From NCBI RefSeq assembly GCF_002094975.1, contig NZ_CP015283.1, positions 1,411,501-1,475,500 on the forward strand: a DNA stretch of 64,000 nucleotides, written 5' to 3'. Each line of letters begins with the position of its first letter. The stretch's first letter is position 1. Made by a program: the position numbers and the translations under genes. This document shows, in pieces, positions 34,666 to 44,848 of the stretch. The notes under the pieces were generated by a model, which was not told the origin of the DNA, did no database searches, and was given only the letters and a program-made list of their open reading frames with translations. The stretch comes from Streptococcus salivarius. GTDB taxonomy: Bacteria; Bacillota; Bacilli; Lactobacillales; Streptococcaceae.

Positions 34666-35178
34666 ATGTTAACCATTCGTTCAGCTAGCTTGTCAGATGC
34701 ACAAGCTATTCAGGCTATTTATGCACCCTATGTCGAGAAGACAGCTATTACCTTTGAATATGAAGTTCCCAGTGTTCAAGAGTTTGAAAAACGCATTAGC
34801 AAGACGCTTGAAAAATACCCCTATTTAGTAGCAGAAGAGAATGGCCAAGTTCTAGGCTATGCTTATGCCTCAACCTATTATGCTCGCGCTGCCTATGATT
34901 GGACCACTGAATTGTCTATTTATGTAGCAAAAGAAGCGCGTGGACAAGGGATTGGATCGGCCCTTTATACGGCCTTAGAAGAGGAGTTGCAAGCACGTGG
35001 CTACTTACGCTTTCTGGCTTGTATCGCAGTTCCGAACGAAGCGAGCATTTCCATGCATGAAAAGAGGGGCTATGTCCAAGTCGCTCATTTCCCAAAGATT
35101 GGCTATAAGTTCAACAAATGGCATGATATCGTCTGGATGCAAAAGACAATAGACGGCCCTGTTAGGAAAATAAAGTAG
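34666..35178 (+). CDS. GNAT N-acetyltransferase (phosphinothricin acetyltransferase-like)
   Basis: A 170-residue cytoplasmic GNAT protein: LTIRSASLSDAQAIQAIYAP start, ELSIYVAKEARGQGIGSALY (acetyl-CoA pyrophosphate loop R-G-Q-G-I-G at ~95-100) and the late HEKRGYVQVAHFPKIGYKF signature of the Pat/YncA (methionine sulfoximine / phosphinothricin acetyltransferase) group. Such enzymes detoxify amino-acid analogues. The start is the second ATG of the pair (34663/34666), 6 bp after AAGGAG. It stands between two cls genes with its own terminator upstream. Confidence 0.82.
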   Translation: MLTIRSASLSDAQAIQAIYAPYVEKTAITFEYEVPSVQEFEKRISKTLEKYPYLVAEENGQVLGYAYASTYYARAAYDWTTELSIYVAKEARGQGIGSALYTALEEELQARGYLRFLACIAVPNEASISMHEKRGYVQVAHFPKIGYKFNKWHDIVWMQKTIDGPVRKIK

Positions 35179-35306
35179 AAATCACGCCAATCATAATCGC
35201 AATGGCTAATTATCCCTGCCTTTTTCATAGGCTAAAATGATACTAATAAAATTACTGAAAGAGACCGGAAAGTTGTAATGGTCTCCCCTACACGAAAGGA
35301 GCCTAT

Positions 35307-36881
35307 ATGACTCAAGAACAAAGTGCTAGACTGTTACCCCAAAAGCCCTCTAGATGGGCCAAAATTCTACTTAACCGAAAGGTTCCCATCCTCCTGTTCT
35401 TCTTACTGGAATTGGCCTTTCTTGTCTTTTCATATCTTAGCCTACAAGAGCATTTCCCATCCATTATCTTATGGGAACACCTATTGAGTGTCTTTACCTT
35501 CTTTTACTTGCTCAATCGTTCCATGGATTCTCGTTCCAAACTGTCCTGGGTGATTATCATTGCCCTCTTTCCAATTTTTGGGACGGCTCTGCTTTATTTT
35601 TCACTGGCTGATTTGGGTGTGAGACGCTTGAAGAAACGACTTGAGGATGCTACAGTGCAGGCATCCGACCATTTAAGCACCGATCCAGAAGTTGCTGATT
35701 ATTTATCCCAAAGTGATCGCCAATTACAGAAATTATCCTATTTTCTGGAGCATAGTCCAGCACAGTTTCCTATCTACAGAAACACAGAGGTTACCTATTT
35801 TCCACTTGGAGATGACATGCTACCAGCCTTATTAGAGGATTTGAAAAAGGCGGAGCGTTATATCTTCATGGAATATTTCATCATTGACGAAGGGATCATG
35901 TGGGGTGAGATTTTAGCCATTTTAGAGGAGAAGGCCAAGGCAGGTCTGGACGTTCGTGTCATGTTTGATGGGATGAATGAGATGACTACCTTGTCCTACG
36001 ATTATATCGAGCGGTTGCACAAGGTTGGTATTAAAGCCCAGGCCTTTTCACCAGTCAAGCCCATTCTATCAACCTATTACAATTACCGAGACCATCGAAA
36101 AATCACAGTAATTGATGGTCAAGTTGCTTATACTGGTGGGGTTAATATCGCTGATGAGTATGTCAATAAACGAGAACGCTTTGGTCATTGGAAGGACACG
36201 GCCATTCGATTAGATGGTTCAGCAGTTCAAACGCTAAAAGCTCTCTTTTTGACCATGTGGACAGTGACTGGAATAGAAGATAAAAGGGATATGGAGCACT
36301 ATCTACAAGAAAAACCTCAACAAAGAAAGAGTTCGGGCTTTGTACTCCCTTATGGCAATTCGCCACTGACCTACCACAAGGTTGCAGAAAATGTTTATTT
36401 ACATCTTCTGAATACATCAACTAATTATGTCTATATCATGACGCCTTATTTGATTTTGGATGATGAATTGGTTCGAGCCATGACCTTTGCGGCCAGATGA
36501 GGTGTTGATGTTCGTATCATTATGCCAGGGATTCCAGATAAACAGTATGCCTTTGATATTGCGACGACCTATTTTAAAGCCCTCTTGGATGCTGGCGTCC
36601 GTATTTTCCGCTATACCCCAGGCTTTGTCCATGCTAAAGTTTATGTTTCTGATGGTCAACAAGCTGTTGTAGGAACCATTAATACAGACTATCGAAGTCT
36701 CTATCAAAATTTTGAAGACGGGGTTTATCTCTACAAAAATCTGGAAGTGATTAAGATTGAACAAGATTTTGAGAAAACCCAGGCTCTCTCAGAGGAAGTC
36801 ACTCTGGAAAGTTTGTCTAAAATGCCTATGGCTCATCGTCTAGGTGGCTATCTCTTTTCTTTGATTGGACCTTTGATGTAA
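35307..36881 (+). pseudogene. Cardiolipin synthase (second copy) interrupted by an in-frame UGA
   Basis: The frame encodes a second PLD-type cardiolipin synthase: three N-terminal membrane segments, the first HKD motif YRDHRKITVIDGQVAYTGG and then, beyond the break, the second HKD motif [23 protein letters not shown] at 36498-36500 falls in AAR-stop-GVDVRIIMPG, where the first copy (33017-34585) reads AAERGVDVSIIMPG. The codon should be CGA, so one C-to-T change truncates the protein at 397 of 524 residues, before the second catalytic motif. The rest of the frame is intact, suggesting a recent event, readthrough or a base-call error. Confidence 0.85.
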
Positions 36882-36895
36882 AAAAGAGGAATCAT

Positions 36896-37549
36896 ATGGA
36901 TACAAAAATTCTTTTGAAATTGTTAGAAGACCAAGCTGATCCAACGAAAGTCCTAGCAATGGAAGCTTATATGAAAAATAAATTTAGCTTTCTTGGCGTT
37001 CAAAAACCAATTCTCAAAAAGATTGAAAGAGAGTTTTTTAAGCCTTTCATAAAAAATCCAATTGATTGGACTTTTGTGGAAGAGTGTTGGCAGCAACCTT
37101 ACCGTGAGTTTCAATATATTGCTATGGATTATCTGGATAAAAAGAAGAAGGAGCTTAGACCTGAAGATTTTTCAAAGCTAAAGGAATTGGCTCAAACCAA
37201 ATCATGGTGGGACAGTATAGATCAATTGGACCTTATCATCGGAGAGATTACTTTTCACTATCCAGAAACCAAGAATATCATGCGCAAATGGAGTCTTGAT
37301 GAGGATTTTTGGTTAAGACGTATTGCCATTGACCACCAGCTTATGCGTAAAGATTTGACAGATACTGATCTCCTAGCAGAGGTTATCTGTAACAACTTTG
37401 GGCAGACGGAGTTTTTCATTAATAAGGCTATCGGTTGGAGTTTGCGCAATTACTCGAAGGTAAATCCTGATTGGGTTCGGGCTTTTATTGATCAACATGC
37501 TAGTCAAATGGCATCTCTTAGCATTCGTGAGGCAAGTAAGTATTTATAG
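36896..37549 (+). CDS. DNA alkylation repair protein, AlkD-like
   Basis: A 217-residue all-helical HEAT-like repeat protein of the AlkD/AlkC family, glycosylases that remove alkylated bases such as 3-methyladenine and 7-methylguanine without base flipping. Visible are FSFLGVQKPILKKIEREFF near the N-terminus, WQQPYREFQYIAMDYL (~62-77), KSWWDSIDQLD and FWLRRIAIDHQLM with the conserved tryptophans, and FFINKAIGWSLRNYSKVNP near the C-terminus. It follows 14 bp after the second cls gene with AAAGAGGAATCAT as ribosome site and may be cotranscribed. Confidence 0.85.
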   Translation: MDTKILLKLLEDQADPTKVLAMEAYMKNKFSFLGVQKPILKKIEREFFKPFIKNPIDWTFVEECWQQPYREFQYIAMDYLDKKKKELRPEDFSKLKELAQTKSWWDSIDQLDLIIGEITFHYPETKNIMRKWSLDEDFWLRRIAIDHQLMRKDLTDTDLLAEVICNNFGQTEFFINKAIGWSLRNYSKVNPDWVRAFIDQHASQMASLSIREASKYL

Positions 37550-37560
37550 AAATCAAGAGC

Positions 37561-37588
37561 TTGACTCTGTCGTTCATTATGCTAGAAT
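37561..37588 (+). promoter_or_regulatory. Promoter of the asd RNA
   Basis: TTGACT, 16-bp spacer, TAGAAT with a TGC extension. One of the best matches to the sigma-A consensus in the window, and it is not placed for any protein gene. Confidence 0.75.
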
Positions 37589-37594
37589 AGAAAC

Positions 37595-37748
37595 ATGCGA
37601 TGAGTCGATTGGCTCTTTAGAGCCTTTTGCGCTGAGGAGGTCTACATTAAATTGTAACGCAGGAGCGGACCTTGAGTAGTTGTGTGAACCTGCTACTCTC
37701 ATCGAAAGATGCCTCTTATCCCTTACCATTTGGTAGGGGATTTTCTTT
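37595..37748 (+). ncRNA. asd RNA motif (small structured RNA)
   Basis: A strong promoter and a strong terminator (ATCCCTTACCA / TGGTAGGGGAT, then TTTTC) bracket about 150 nt with no protein frame. The ends of the body pair (CGATGAG near 37598 with CTCATCG near 37708-37714), with an inner GGTC/GACC pairing. This matches the description of the 'asd RNA' of lactic acid bacteria, a ~170-nt RNA seen upstream of asd in streptococci and shown as a separate transcript in S. pyogenes. Its place 96 bp before asd, with its own terminator, argues for a free RNA rather than a riboswitch. Function unknown. Confidence 0.75.
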
Positions 37749-37767
37749 ATTCTTGGCGTTTTAACCC

Positions 37768-37796
37768 TTTTCAACTGGGCTTAAACGTAGTATAAT
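37768..37796 (+). promoter_or_regulatory. asd promoter
   Basis: TTTTCA, 17-bp spacer, TATAAT (37791-37796), downstream of the asd RNA terminator and 48 bp before the asd start. Confidence 0.6.
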
Positions 37797-37843
37797 AGAT
37801 TCACTAAACTAAATTGATAGAAAATTCCGAAAGAGGTTTTACT

Positions 37844-38920
37844 ATGGGATACACAGTTGCTGTTGTCGGTGCTACAGGTGCCGTTGGTGCTCAAATGATC
37901 AAAATGTTGGAAGAATCAACACTTCCAATCGATAAAATTCGCTACCTTGCGTCTGCACGTTCTGCAGGGAAAGTCTTGCAATTTAAAGGACAAGATGTGA
38001 CCATCGAAGAAACGACTGAAGACGCATTTGAAGGTGTAGATATTGCACTTTTCTCAGCTGGTGGATCTACCTCTGCTAAATATGCACCATACGCCGTTAA
38101 AGCAGGTGCAGTAGTCGTTGATAATACATCATACTTCCGTCAAAACCCAGATGTACCATTGGTTGTACCTGAGGTCAATGCACATGCGCTTGATGCTCAC
38201 AACGGTATTATCGCTTGCCCTAACTGTTCAACGATTCAAATGATGGTTGCTCTTGAGCCAGTTCGTCAAAAATGGGGCTTGGACCGTATCATCGTGTCAA
38301 CTTACCAAGCCGTATCAGGTGCTGGTATGGGAGCAATCCTTGAAACACAACGTGAGTTGAAAGAAGTTTTGAATGACGGTGTTAACCCACGTGATGTTAA
38401 AGCTGAAATCTTGCCATGTGGTGGCGATAAGAAACACTTCCCAATCGCCTTCAACGCCTTAGCTCAAATTGACGTCTTCACTGAAAATGACTACACTTAC
38501 GAAGAAATGAAGATGACAAACGAAACTAAGAAAATCATGGAAGACGATAGCATTGCTGTATCAGCAACATGTGTGCGTATTCCAGTCTTGTCAGCTCACT
38601 CAGAGTCAGTTTACATTGAAACAAAAGAAGTGGCACCAATTGACGAAGTGAAAGCTGCTATTGCAGAATTCCCAGGTGCAGTCCTTGAAGACGACGTTGC
38701 TAACCAAGTCTACCCACAAGCCGTTAATGCTGTAGGTTCACGAGATACATTCGTCGGACGTATCCGTAAAGACTTGGATGCTGAAAAAGGTATCCACATG
38801 TGGGTTGTTTCAGATAACCTCCTTAAAGGTGCCGCTTGGAACTCAGTCCAAATCGCAGAAACACTTCACGAACGTGGTTTGGTTCGCCCAACTTCAGAAT
38901 TGAAATTTGAATTGAAATAG
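37844..38920 (+). CDS. asd: Aspartate-semialdehyde dehydrogenase
   Basis: A 358-residue NADP-dependent enzyme that reduces aspartyl phosphate to aspartate semialdehyde, the branch point to lysine/diaminopimelate, threonine and methionine. The NADP loop [10 protein letters not shown] is at ~9-18, the catalytic cysteine in CPNCSTIQM (~129), and the substrate site residues in [17 protein letters not shown]. The start at 37844 follows AAAGAGGTTTTACT; the frame upstream to 37814 would overlap the leader. A terminator follows, then dapA. Confidence 0.96.
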   Translation: MGYTVAVVGATGAVGAQMIKMLEESTLPIDKIRYLASARSAGKVLQFKGQDVTIEETTEDAFEGVDIALFSAGGSTSAKYAPYAVKAGAVVVDNTSYFRQNPDVPLVVPEVNAHALDAHNGIIACPNCSTIQMMVALEPVRQKWGLDRIIVSTYQAVSGAGMGAILETQRELKEVLNDGVNPRDVKAEILPCGGDKKHFPIAFNALAQIDVFTENDYTYEEMKMTNETKKIMEDDSIAVSATCVRIPVLSAHSESVYIETKEVAPIDEVKAAIAEFPGAVLEDDVANQVYPQAVNAVGSRDTFVGRIRKDLDAEKGIHMWVVSDNLLKGAAWNSVQIAETLHERGLVRPTSELKFELK

Positions 38921-38991
38921 GGAGCGAAACAGAAATCAGTAGGGATTTAGTGTTGTATTTGAATACTAAAATCATGCTGAATCCTATAAAG

Positions 38992-39017
38992 CAGAGAGAC
39001 TTCTCTCTGTTTTTTTG
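38992..39017 (+). terminator. asd terminator
   Basis: CAGAGAGA and TCTCTCTG around CT, followed by TTTTTTTG. Confidence 0.82.
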
Positions 39018-39141
39018 TTTATTGGCCATCAAATTGAAATAATCAGTCTTCATGTTTTCAGAAAATTGTCAACTTATCTGTCTGTCTGGTCAAAATTATG
39101 GTAAAATGGAAAGGATTAGAAAACGGTTGAAGGAGAATATT

Positions 39142-40077
39142 ATGTCAATTGATCAATTAAGAGATGTCAAACTGATCACAGCCCTTATTACACCTTTCCA
39201 CGAAGATGGCTCTATCAATTATGATGCCCTTCCAGAATTGATTGAGCATCTTTTGGCTCACCATACAGAAGCTCTTCTTTTGGCGGGAACAACGGCTGAA
39301 AGTCCAACACTTACTCACGATGAGGAGTTGGAACTCTTTGCGGCTGTTCAGAAAATTGTTAATGGACGTGTGCCATTGATTGCTGGTGTCGGTACCAACG
39401 ATACACGCGACTCTATCGAGTTTGCTAAAGAAGTTGCCAAATTTGGTGGTTTCGCAGCTGGTCTTGCTATCGTGCCTTACTACAATAAGCCATCACAAGA
39501 AGGTATGTACCAACACTTCAAAGCCATTGCGGATGCTTCTGATTTGCCAATTATCATCTACAACATCCCTGGTCGTGTGGTTGTTGAAATGGCTCCTGAT
39601 ACCATGCTTCGTTTGGCGGAACATCCAAATATCATTGGTGTTAAAGAATGTACCAGCCTTGCAAATATGGCCTACCTTATCGAACATAAACCTGAAGATT
39701 TCTTGGTTTATACAGGTGAAGATGGGGATGCCTTCCACGCTATGAACCTTGGGGCTAACGGTGTCATCTCAGTAGCCTCTCATACAAATGGAGATGAGAT
39801 GCATGCTATGCTTGAAGCTATTGAAAATAGTGACCTCAAGACAGCAGCAGCTATCCAACGTAAATTCATTCCTAAAGTTAACGCTCTCTTCTCAGTACCA
39901 AGTCCTGCACCTGTTAAGGCTGTTCTTAACCATCTTGGTTTCGAAGTTGGACCACTTCGTTTGCCATTGGTTGCATGTACTTCAGAAGAAGCTAAACGTA
40001 TCATCAAGGTTGTCCTTGAAGAAGATGTCGAGGCAACACGTGAGACAGTTACAGGTGTCGTTCGTCCTGATTATTAA
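39142..40077 (+). CDS. dapA: 4-hydroxy-tetrahydrodipicolinate synthase
   Basis: A 311-residue TIM-barrel lyase that condenses aspartate semialdehyde with pyruvate, first committed step to lysine and peptidoglycan cross-links; it uses the product of Asd encoded just upstream. The family motifs are [15 protein letters not shown] (~48-62), [14 protein letters not shown] (~113) with YNIPGRV (tyrosine, ~139), and the Schiff-base lysine in IGVKECTS (~168). The start follows TTGAAGGAGAATATT; the open frame upstream has no ribosome site. A strong terminator follows. Confidence 0.95.
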   Translation: MSIDQLRDVKLITALITPFHEDGSINYDALPELIEHLLAHHTEALLLAGTTAESPTLTHDEELELFAAVQKIVNGRVPLIAGVGTNDTRDSIEFAKEVAKFGGFAAGLAIVPYYNKPSQEGMYQHFKAIADASDLPIIIYNIPGRVVVEMAPDTMLRLAEHPNIIGVKECTSLANMAYLIEHKPEDFLVYTGEDGDAFHAMNLGANGVISVASHTNGDEMHAMLEAIENSDLKTAAAIQRKFIPKVNALFSVPSPAPVKAVLNHLGFEVGPLRLPLVACTSEEAKRIIKVVLEEDVEATRETVTGVVRPDY

Positions 40078-40084
40078 GAAAATG

Positions 40085-40111
40085 AAGTTGAGCAGCTTGC
40101 TCAGCTTTTTT
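40085..40111 (+). terminator. dapA terminator
   Basis: AAGTTGAGCA and TGCTCAGCTT pair around GCT-like loop bases, then TTTTTT. Confidence 0.8.
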
Positions 40112-40233
40112 AGTTGAATAGGTTAAATCTCACAAAATAAGCTGATATAGGGTCTAAAAGCAGTTTTCTATCATGAAAATTGGCTTTTTTTGATATAATT
40201 ATAGTTAGTGTGCTTAAAAAGAAAGGAAGTTTC

Positions 40234-40923
40234 ATGAATCAACTTGAACAAAAACTTGAGCAGGATTTTGGTATTGTTTTTAGCCAAAAAGACCTCTTAG
40301 AAACAGCATTTACCCATACCTCATATGCCAATGAGCACCGCCTCCTAAACATTTCACATAATGAACGTTTGGAATTTTTAGGAGACGCGGCTCTGCAATT
40401 AGTCATTTCTGTTTATCTATACAAACGCTACCCTAATAAGCCAGAGGGGGAAATGTCTAAGATGCGTAGTACTATCGTTCGTGAAGAAAGTTTGGCAGGT
40501 TTTACAAAGGCCTGCGGTTTCGAGCAGTATATCCGTCTTGGTAAAGGGGAAGAAAAATCTGGTGGACGTGAGCGTGCCACTATCCTTGGTGACCTCTGGG
40601 AGGCCTTCCTGGGTGCCCTTTATCTGGATCAAGGGTTACCTGCTGTTGAGAAATTTTTGAATCAAGTCATGATTCCTCAGGTTGAAAAGGGGAACTTTGA
40701 CCGAGTAACCGACTATAAGACAGCCTTGCAAGAGCGTCTTCAGGTCAATGGTACGGTTGATATTACTTATACCGTTATCGACGAGTCTGGACCAGCTCAT
40801 GCCAAAGAATTTACTATGCAGGTAGCTGTTGATGGTAAGGAACTCAGCACAGGTCTTGGAAAATCTAAGAAATTAGCTGAACAGGCAGCGGCTAAGGCTG
40901 CCCTTGAACAACTAGGGAATTAA
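40234..40923 (+). CDS. rnc: Ribonuclease III
   Basis: A 229-residue double-strand-specific RNase for rRNA and antisense RNA processing. The catalytic signature [12 protein letters not shown] is at about residue 43, the second acidic cluster in [17 protein letters not shown] (~112-128), and the C-terminal dsRNA-binding domain covers ~157-228 ([11 protein letters not shown] and [19 protein letters not shown]). The ATG at 40234 follows AAGAAAGGAAGTTTC. smc begins 2 bp after the stop, the usual streptococcal rnc-smc operon. Confidence 0.96.
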   Translation: MNQLEQKLEQDFGIVFSQKDLLETAFTHTSYANEHRLLNISHNERLEFLGDAALQLVISVYLYKRYPNKPEGEMSKMRSTIVREESLAGFTKACGFEQYIRLGKGEEKSGGRERATILGDLWEAFLGALYLDQGLPAVEKFLNQVMIPQVEKGNFDRVTDYKTALQERLQVNGTVDITYTVIDESGPAHAKEFTMQVAVDGKELSTGLGKSKKLAEQAAAKAALEQLGN

Positions 40924-40925
40924 GC

Positions 40926-43900
40926 ATGTATTTGAAATCAATTGAAATGCAGGGCTTTAAATCCTTTGCGGACAAGACGCAAGTTGTCTTTGACAAGGGA
41001 GTAACAGCCGTTGTAGGTCCAAATGGATCGGGAAAATCAAATATTACAGAGAGTCTACGCTGGGCACTGGGTGAATCCTCTGCCAAGAGTTTGCGTGGAG
41101 GCAAGATGCCTGACGTTATTTTTGCAGGGACAGAGGTTCGTAAGGCTCTCAACTATGCGGAAGTGGCAGTTACTCTTGATAACAGTGATGGCTTTATCGC
41201 GGGTGCTAGTGAAACCATTCGTGTGGAGCGTCACATTTATCGAAATGGTGACAATGATTACTTGATTGATGGTCGTAAGGTTCGTCTGCGTGATATTCAT
41301 GACCTCTTCATGGATACCGGTCTGGGGCGTGATTCTTTTTCCATTATTTCCCAAGGTCGTGTTGAGGCTATTTTTAATGCCAAACCCGAAGAACGCCGCG
41401 CTATTTTCGAAGAAGCCGCAGGGGTTCTTAAATATAAGACACGTAAGAAAGAAACGGAAAGTAAGCTTAATCAAACCCAAGATAACCTTGATCGTTTGGA
41501 AGATATCATCTACGAGCTGGACGGTCAGGTTAAACCGCTTGAAAAGCAAGCAGCGACAGCTAAACGTTACTTGGAATTAGATGAGGAACGTAGACAGACT
41601 CAGCTTAATCTTTTGGTCCACGATATTGAAGTTGGTAAATCTGATTTGAGCCAGACCCAAGAGGATTTGGCAGCGGTCAAGGAAAAGTTAACCAGCTATT
41701 ATGAGGAACGCCATCGTCTAGAGAATGAGAACCAGGAACTCAAACAAAAACGCCATCAAATTTCGGAACAAATTTCTTCTGACCAACAAACCTTGGTGGA
41801 TGTCACACGTCTTATTAGTGACTTTGAGCGTCAAATTGATCTTTATACCATGGAGAGTCAGCAGCGTTCAGAGAAAAAAGAAGAAACGGAAGCTCGTCTC
41901 AGTGAGTTAGAGCATTTGAAAGAAGAAGCTCAGGCAGCACTCGATAAGGTTAATCAAAGCCAAGTTGAATTGAATGCGGAGTTGGATAGCCTTGCCAAAG
42001 AGCTGATTGCTATTCAAAAAGAACTGGAGCAATTTTCTGATGACCCGGATACGCTTATTGAACGTTTACGTGAGGACTATGTTGGTCTGATGCAGGAGGA
42101 AGCCAAGGTTTCCAACAGTTTGACTCAGGTCACTCACGACATGGACAGTCAGACACAAGCGCTTGAGGCACAAGCTGAAGAATATAAACAAGCTCAAGCT
42201 GATTTGCTTTCCGCTCAGGAAGTGGCTAGCGAAACCCAAAAAGCTTATCAAGCAGCCAAAGAGAGTCTTCAAAGCCTCCTAGCTAGCTACAAAGAAAAGG
42301 CTCAGGCTTATCAAGCTATTGACAAGGACTATCAAGAGGCTCAAAAGCAGATGTTTGACCTCATGGATCACCTTAAAAGTAAAGATGCCCGTCGTCAAAG
42401 TCTTGAATCTATTCAAAAGAATCATAGTAATTTCTATGCAGGGGTTAAGGCTGTCCTTCAAAATGCCCAGTCCATTCAAGGAATTATTGGTGCAGTTAGT
42501 GAACACTTGACTTTTGATACACGTTATCAGACAGCTCTTGAAATTGCTATGGGAGCTAGCGGGCAAAATATTATTGTTGAGGACGAAGCGGCTGCTAAGC
42601 GTTCGATTGACTACTTGAAGCGTAATCGTCAGGGACGTGCGACCTTCTTGCCGTTGACTACTATTAAACCACGTCAACTTAATGGACAATTTGCTCAAAG
42701 TCTTGCCAATGCACCAGGCTTTATTGGTATGGCTTCCGATTTGGTTACCTATGAGGACCGCTTATCTAATATTTTTCAAAACCTCCTAGGGGTAACGGCA
42801 ATCTTTGATAACATTGACAATGCTAATAAGGCAGCTCGAGCTGTTCGTTTCCAAGTACGTATGGTTACTCTTGACGGGTCTGAGATTCGTCCCGGTGGTG
42901 CCTTTGCTGGTGGTACCAACAAACAAAACAATAACCTCTTTATCAAGCCTGAACTGGATGCATTGACTGCTGAAATTAACCAGATTAAGGCTCAATTAAG
43001 TGATAGTGAAGCCAAAGTTGAAGCCCTCAAGATCAAACGTAAAGCTCTACAGAAAGAACTAGAAGACCTTAAGGTAGATGGTGAAAATGCTCGTCTGCAA
43101 GAGCAAAAACTAGACCTAGAACACCAACAAGCCTTGTCAGAGGTGGAGAAAAATCAAACCCTAGTGGATAGTTTCAAACAGGATTCTCAGGGAACTGATG
43201 GGGCAAATCTTCAAGATAAGGCTGAACAACTTAAAGCAGAGTTAGCACAAATTGCATCTAAGCGTGAGGCCATTAACGACCGTATTGAGGCTATTAAGGA
43301 AGACAAAGACGCACTTGGCCAACAAAAACAGGTTCTCTTAGACAAGCAATCTGAACTTCAGTTGAAGGAACGTGATTTGCAAGCAGAATTACGTTTTGCT
43401 AAGACAGAAAATAATCGTATTCAAGCCGACTTGTCTGAGTTAATGAAGGAATCGGATAGTCTTAAAGCGCTCCTTAATAATCAGGTCAATGATGACCAAA
43501 CTGACCGTCTTCCGCATTTGCAAGCACAGCATAAAGAAGCTGTTCAACGTAAGGACGATTTGGAACAAGCTCTTGTCCGTGCCAAGATTCAGGTGCAAGA
43601 TTACGAAGGTCAGTTGGAAGACTTGGAGGAGCGTTTGGCAAAAGCGGGTAACCGCAATGAAGATTTGATTCGTCAACAGACTCGCTTGGAAGAGCGTGAA
43701 AGTCAGATCAGTCAATCACTTCGTAAGTTTGCGACTCAGTTGGCTGAAGATTACCAGATGACACTTGAGGTCGCCAAAGGTCAGGCTAGTCCTCTTGACA
43801 ATGTCGAACAAACTCGCCAGAATCTGCAAGGTCTTGAGCGTTCGATTAAAGCTTTGGGTCCGGTCAATGTAGATGCTATTGCCCAATTTGAAGAGGTTAA

Positions 43901-44459
43901 GCAACGTCTTGATTTCTTGAACGGCCAAAAGGATGATTTGCTCGAAGCTAAGAGTCTCCTTCTGGATACTATAAATGACATGGATGATGAAGTGAAATCA
44001 CGCTTTAAAGCAACCTTTGAGGCTATCCGAGAAAGCTTTAAACAGACCTTTACCCAGATGTTTGGTGGAGGTTCAGCAGACTTGATTTTGACCTCAGACA
44101 ATCTCCTAGAGGCTGGGGTAGAAATTTCTGTGCAGCCACCAGGTAAGAAAATTCAATCACTTAACCTTATGTCTGGTGGTGAGAAGGCCTTGTCAGCTCT
44201 TGCCCTTCTCTTTGCCATCATTCGTGTTAAGACCATTCCATTTGTTATCCTAGACGAAGTAGAAGCGGCTTTGGATGAAGCCAATGTTAAACGCTTCGGT
44301 GACTACCTTAATCGTTTTGACAAGTCCAGTCAATTTATTGTAGTTACCCACCGTAAGGGAACGATGTCTGCTGCAGACTCTATATATGGGGTAACTATGC
44401 AGGAATCAGGTGTCTCGAAAATCGTCTCGGTCAAACTGAAAGACCTTGATTTAGACTAA
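40926..44459 (+). CDS. smc: Chromosome segregation protein SMC
   Basis: A 1177-residue ATPase that compacts and segregates the chromosome with ScpA/ScpB. Walker A GPNGSGKSNI is at ~32-41, then a long coiled coil (~170-500), the hinge (~505-665, containing GAVSEHLTFDTRYQTALEIA and GGAFAGGTN), the returning coiled coil (~670-1010), and the C-terminal head with signature LMSGGEKALSALALLF (~1082) and Walker B FVILDEVEAALDEAN. Full length and intact. The start codon follows the rnc stop directly. Confidence 0.97.
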   Translation: MYLKSIEMQGFKSFADKTQVVFDKGVTAVVGPNGSGKSNITESLRWALGESSAKSLRGGKMPDVIFAGTEVRKALNYAEVAVTLDNSDGFIAGASETIRVERHIYRNGDNDYLIDGRKVRLRDIHDLFMDTGLGRDSFSIISQGRVEAIFNAKPEERRAIFEEAAGVLKYKTRKKETESKLNQTQDNLDRLEDIIYELDGQVKPLEKQAATAKRYLELDEERRQTQLNLLVHDIEVGKSDLSQTQEDLAAVKEKLTSYYEERHRLENENQELKQKRHQISEQISSDQQTLVDVTRLISDFERQIDLYTMESQQRSEKKEETEARLSELEHLKEEAQAALDKVNQSQVELNAELDSLAKELIAIQKELEQFSDDPDTLIERLREDYVGLMQEEAKVSNSLTQVTHDMDSQTQALEAQAEEYKQAQADLLSAQEVASETQKAYQAAKESLQSLLASYKEKAQAYQAIDKDYQEAQKQMFDLMDHLKSKDARRQSLESIQKNHSNFYAGVKAVLQNAQSIQGIIGAVSEHLTFDTRYQTALEIAMGASGQNIIVEDEAAAKRSIDYLKRNRQGRATFLPLTTIKPRQLNGQFAQSLANAPGFIGMASDLVTYEDRLSNIFQNLLGVTAIFDNIDNANKAARAVRFQVRMVTLDGSEIRPGGAFAGGTNKQNNNLFIKPELDALTAEINQIKAQLSDSEAKVEALKIKRKALQKELEDLKVDGENARLQEQKLDLEHQQALSEVEKNQTLVDSFKQDSQGTDGANLQDKAEQLKAELAQIASKREAINDRIEAIKEDKDALGQQKQVLLDKQSELQLKERDLQAELRFAKTENNRIQADLSELMKESDSLKALLNNQVNDDQTDRLPHLQAQHKEAVQRKDDLEQALVRAKIQVQDYEGQLEDLEERLAKAGNRNEDLIRQQTRLEERESQISQSLRKFATQLAEDYQMTLEVAKGQASPLDNVEQTRQNLQGLERSIKALGPVNVDAIAQFEEVKQRLDFLNGQKDDLLEAKSLLLDTINDMDDEVKSRFKATFEAIRESFKQTFTQMFGGGSADLILTSDNLLEAGVEISVQPPGKKIQSLNLMSGGEKALSALALLFAIIRVKTIPFVILDEVEAALDEANVKRFGDYLNRFDKSSQFIVVTHRKGTMSAADSIYGVTMQESGVSKIVSVKLKDLDLD

Positions 44460-44479
44460 AAATAGATTATATTTTCATG

Positions 44480-44513
44480 AAAGATAGTTGATAGCTTTAT
44501 CACTATCTTTTTT
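44480..44513 (+). terminator. smc terminator
   Basis: AAAGATAGT and ACTATCTTT pair, followed by TTTCAT; loop about 13 bases. Confidence 0.7.
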
Positions 44514-44571
44514 CATAGTCTCAAAAAATTTGCAAGGACTTTCAGAAAATAATTAAGTTTGCGCTTTCAAA

Positions 44572-44593
44572 TTTACGCAATCGATTGCGTAAA
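44572..44593. promoter_or_regulatory. 22-bp perfect palindrome, LacI-family-like operator with no target gene
   Basis: TTTACGCAATC and GATTGCGTAAA make a perfect 22-bp palindrome centred on a CG step, the shape of LacI/GalR-family sugar-regulator operators. The surrounding 44514-44803 holds no convincing gene; a 74-codon frame at 44649-44873 shows no family resemblance. Possibly the relic of a lost sugar gene. Confidence 0.5.
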
Positions 44594-44803
44594 ATAGCAT
44601 AACAAGGGCTATGATTAGGATTTTAGGGTTTATGAGAGAGAGGGTGACTTGTCATTTTGCACTGACATGTTACAATATTTAAGGAAATGTCATATGGGGA
44701 TATGGTGTTTTTTGAAGTTAGTTATAGTGTATGTGTTAAGATACGATTTTCTGGACACATTTAGGCTTCGCGTATACAAGTCTAAGAAGTCTTCTTTCGA
44801 GCG

Positions 44804-44840
44804 AAAAATCCAGGCTGGGAAACCTGGATTTTTCTTTGTC
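44804..44840 (-). terminator. Terminator of the XRE/DUF3278 pair
   Basis: AAAAATCCAGG and CCTGGATTTTT form an 11-bp perfect stem, with a T run on either strand; it likely ends the minus-strand pair and could act on both strands. Confidence 0.75.
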
Positions 44841-44848
44841 TTTTTAGT

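Noticed and set aside
37595..37840. Lysine riboswitch controlling asd
   Set aside because: None of the L-box core motifs are visible; the segment has its own promoter and terminator and asd has a separate promoter.
41055..44101. Several open frames antisense to smc
   Set aside because: They mirror the smc coding frame and lack ribosome sites and family motifs.
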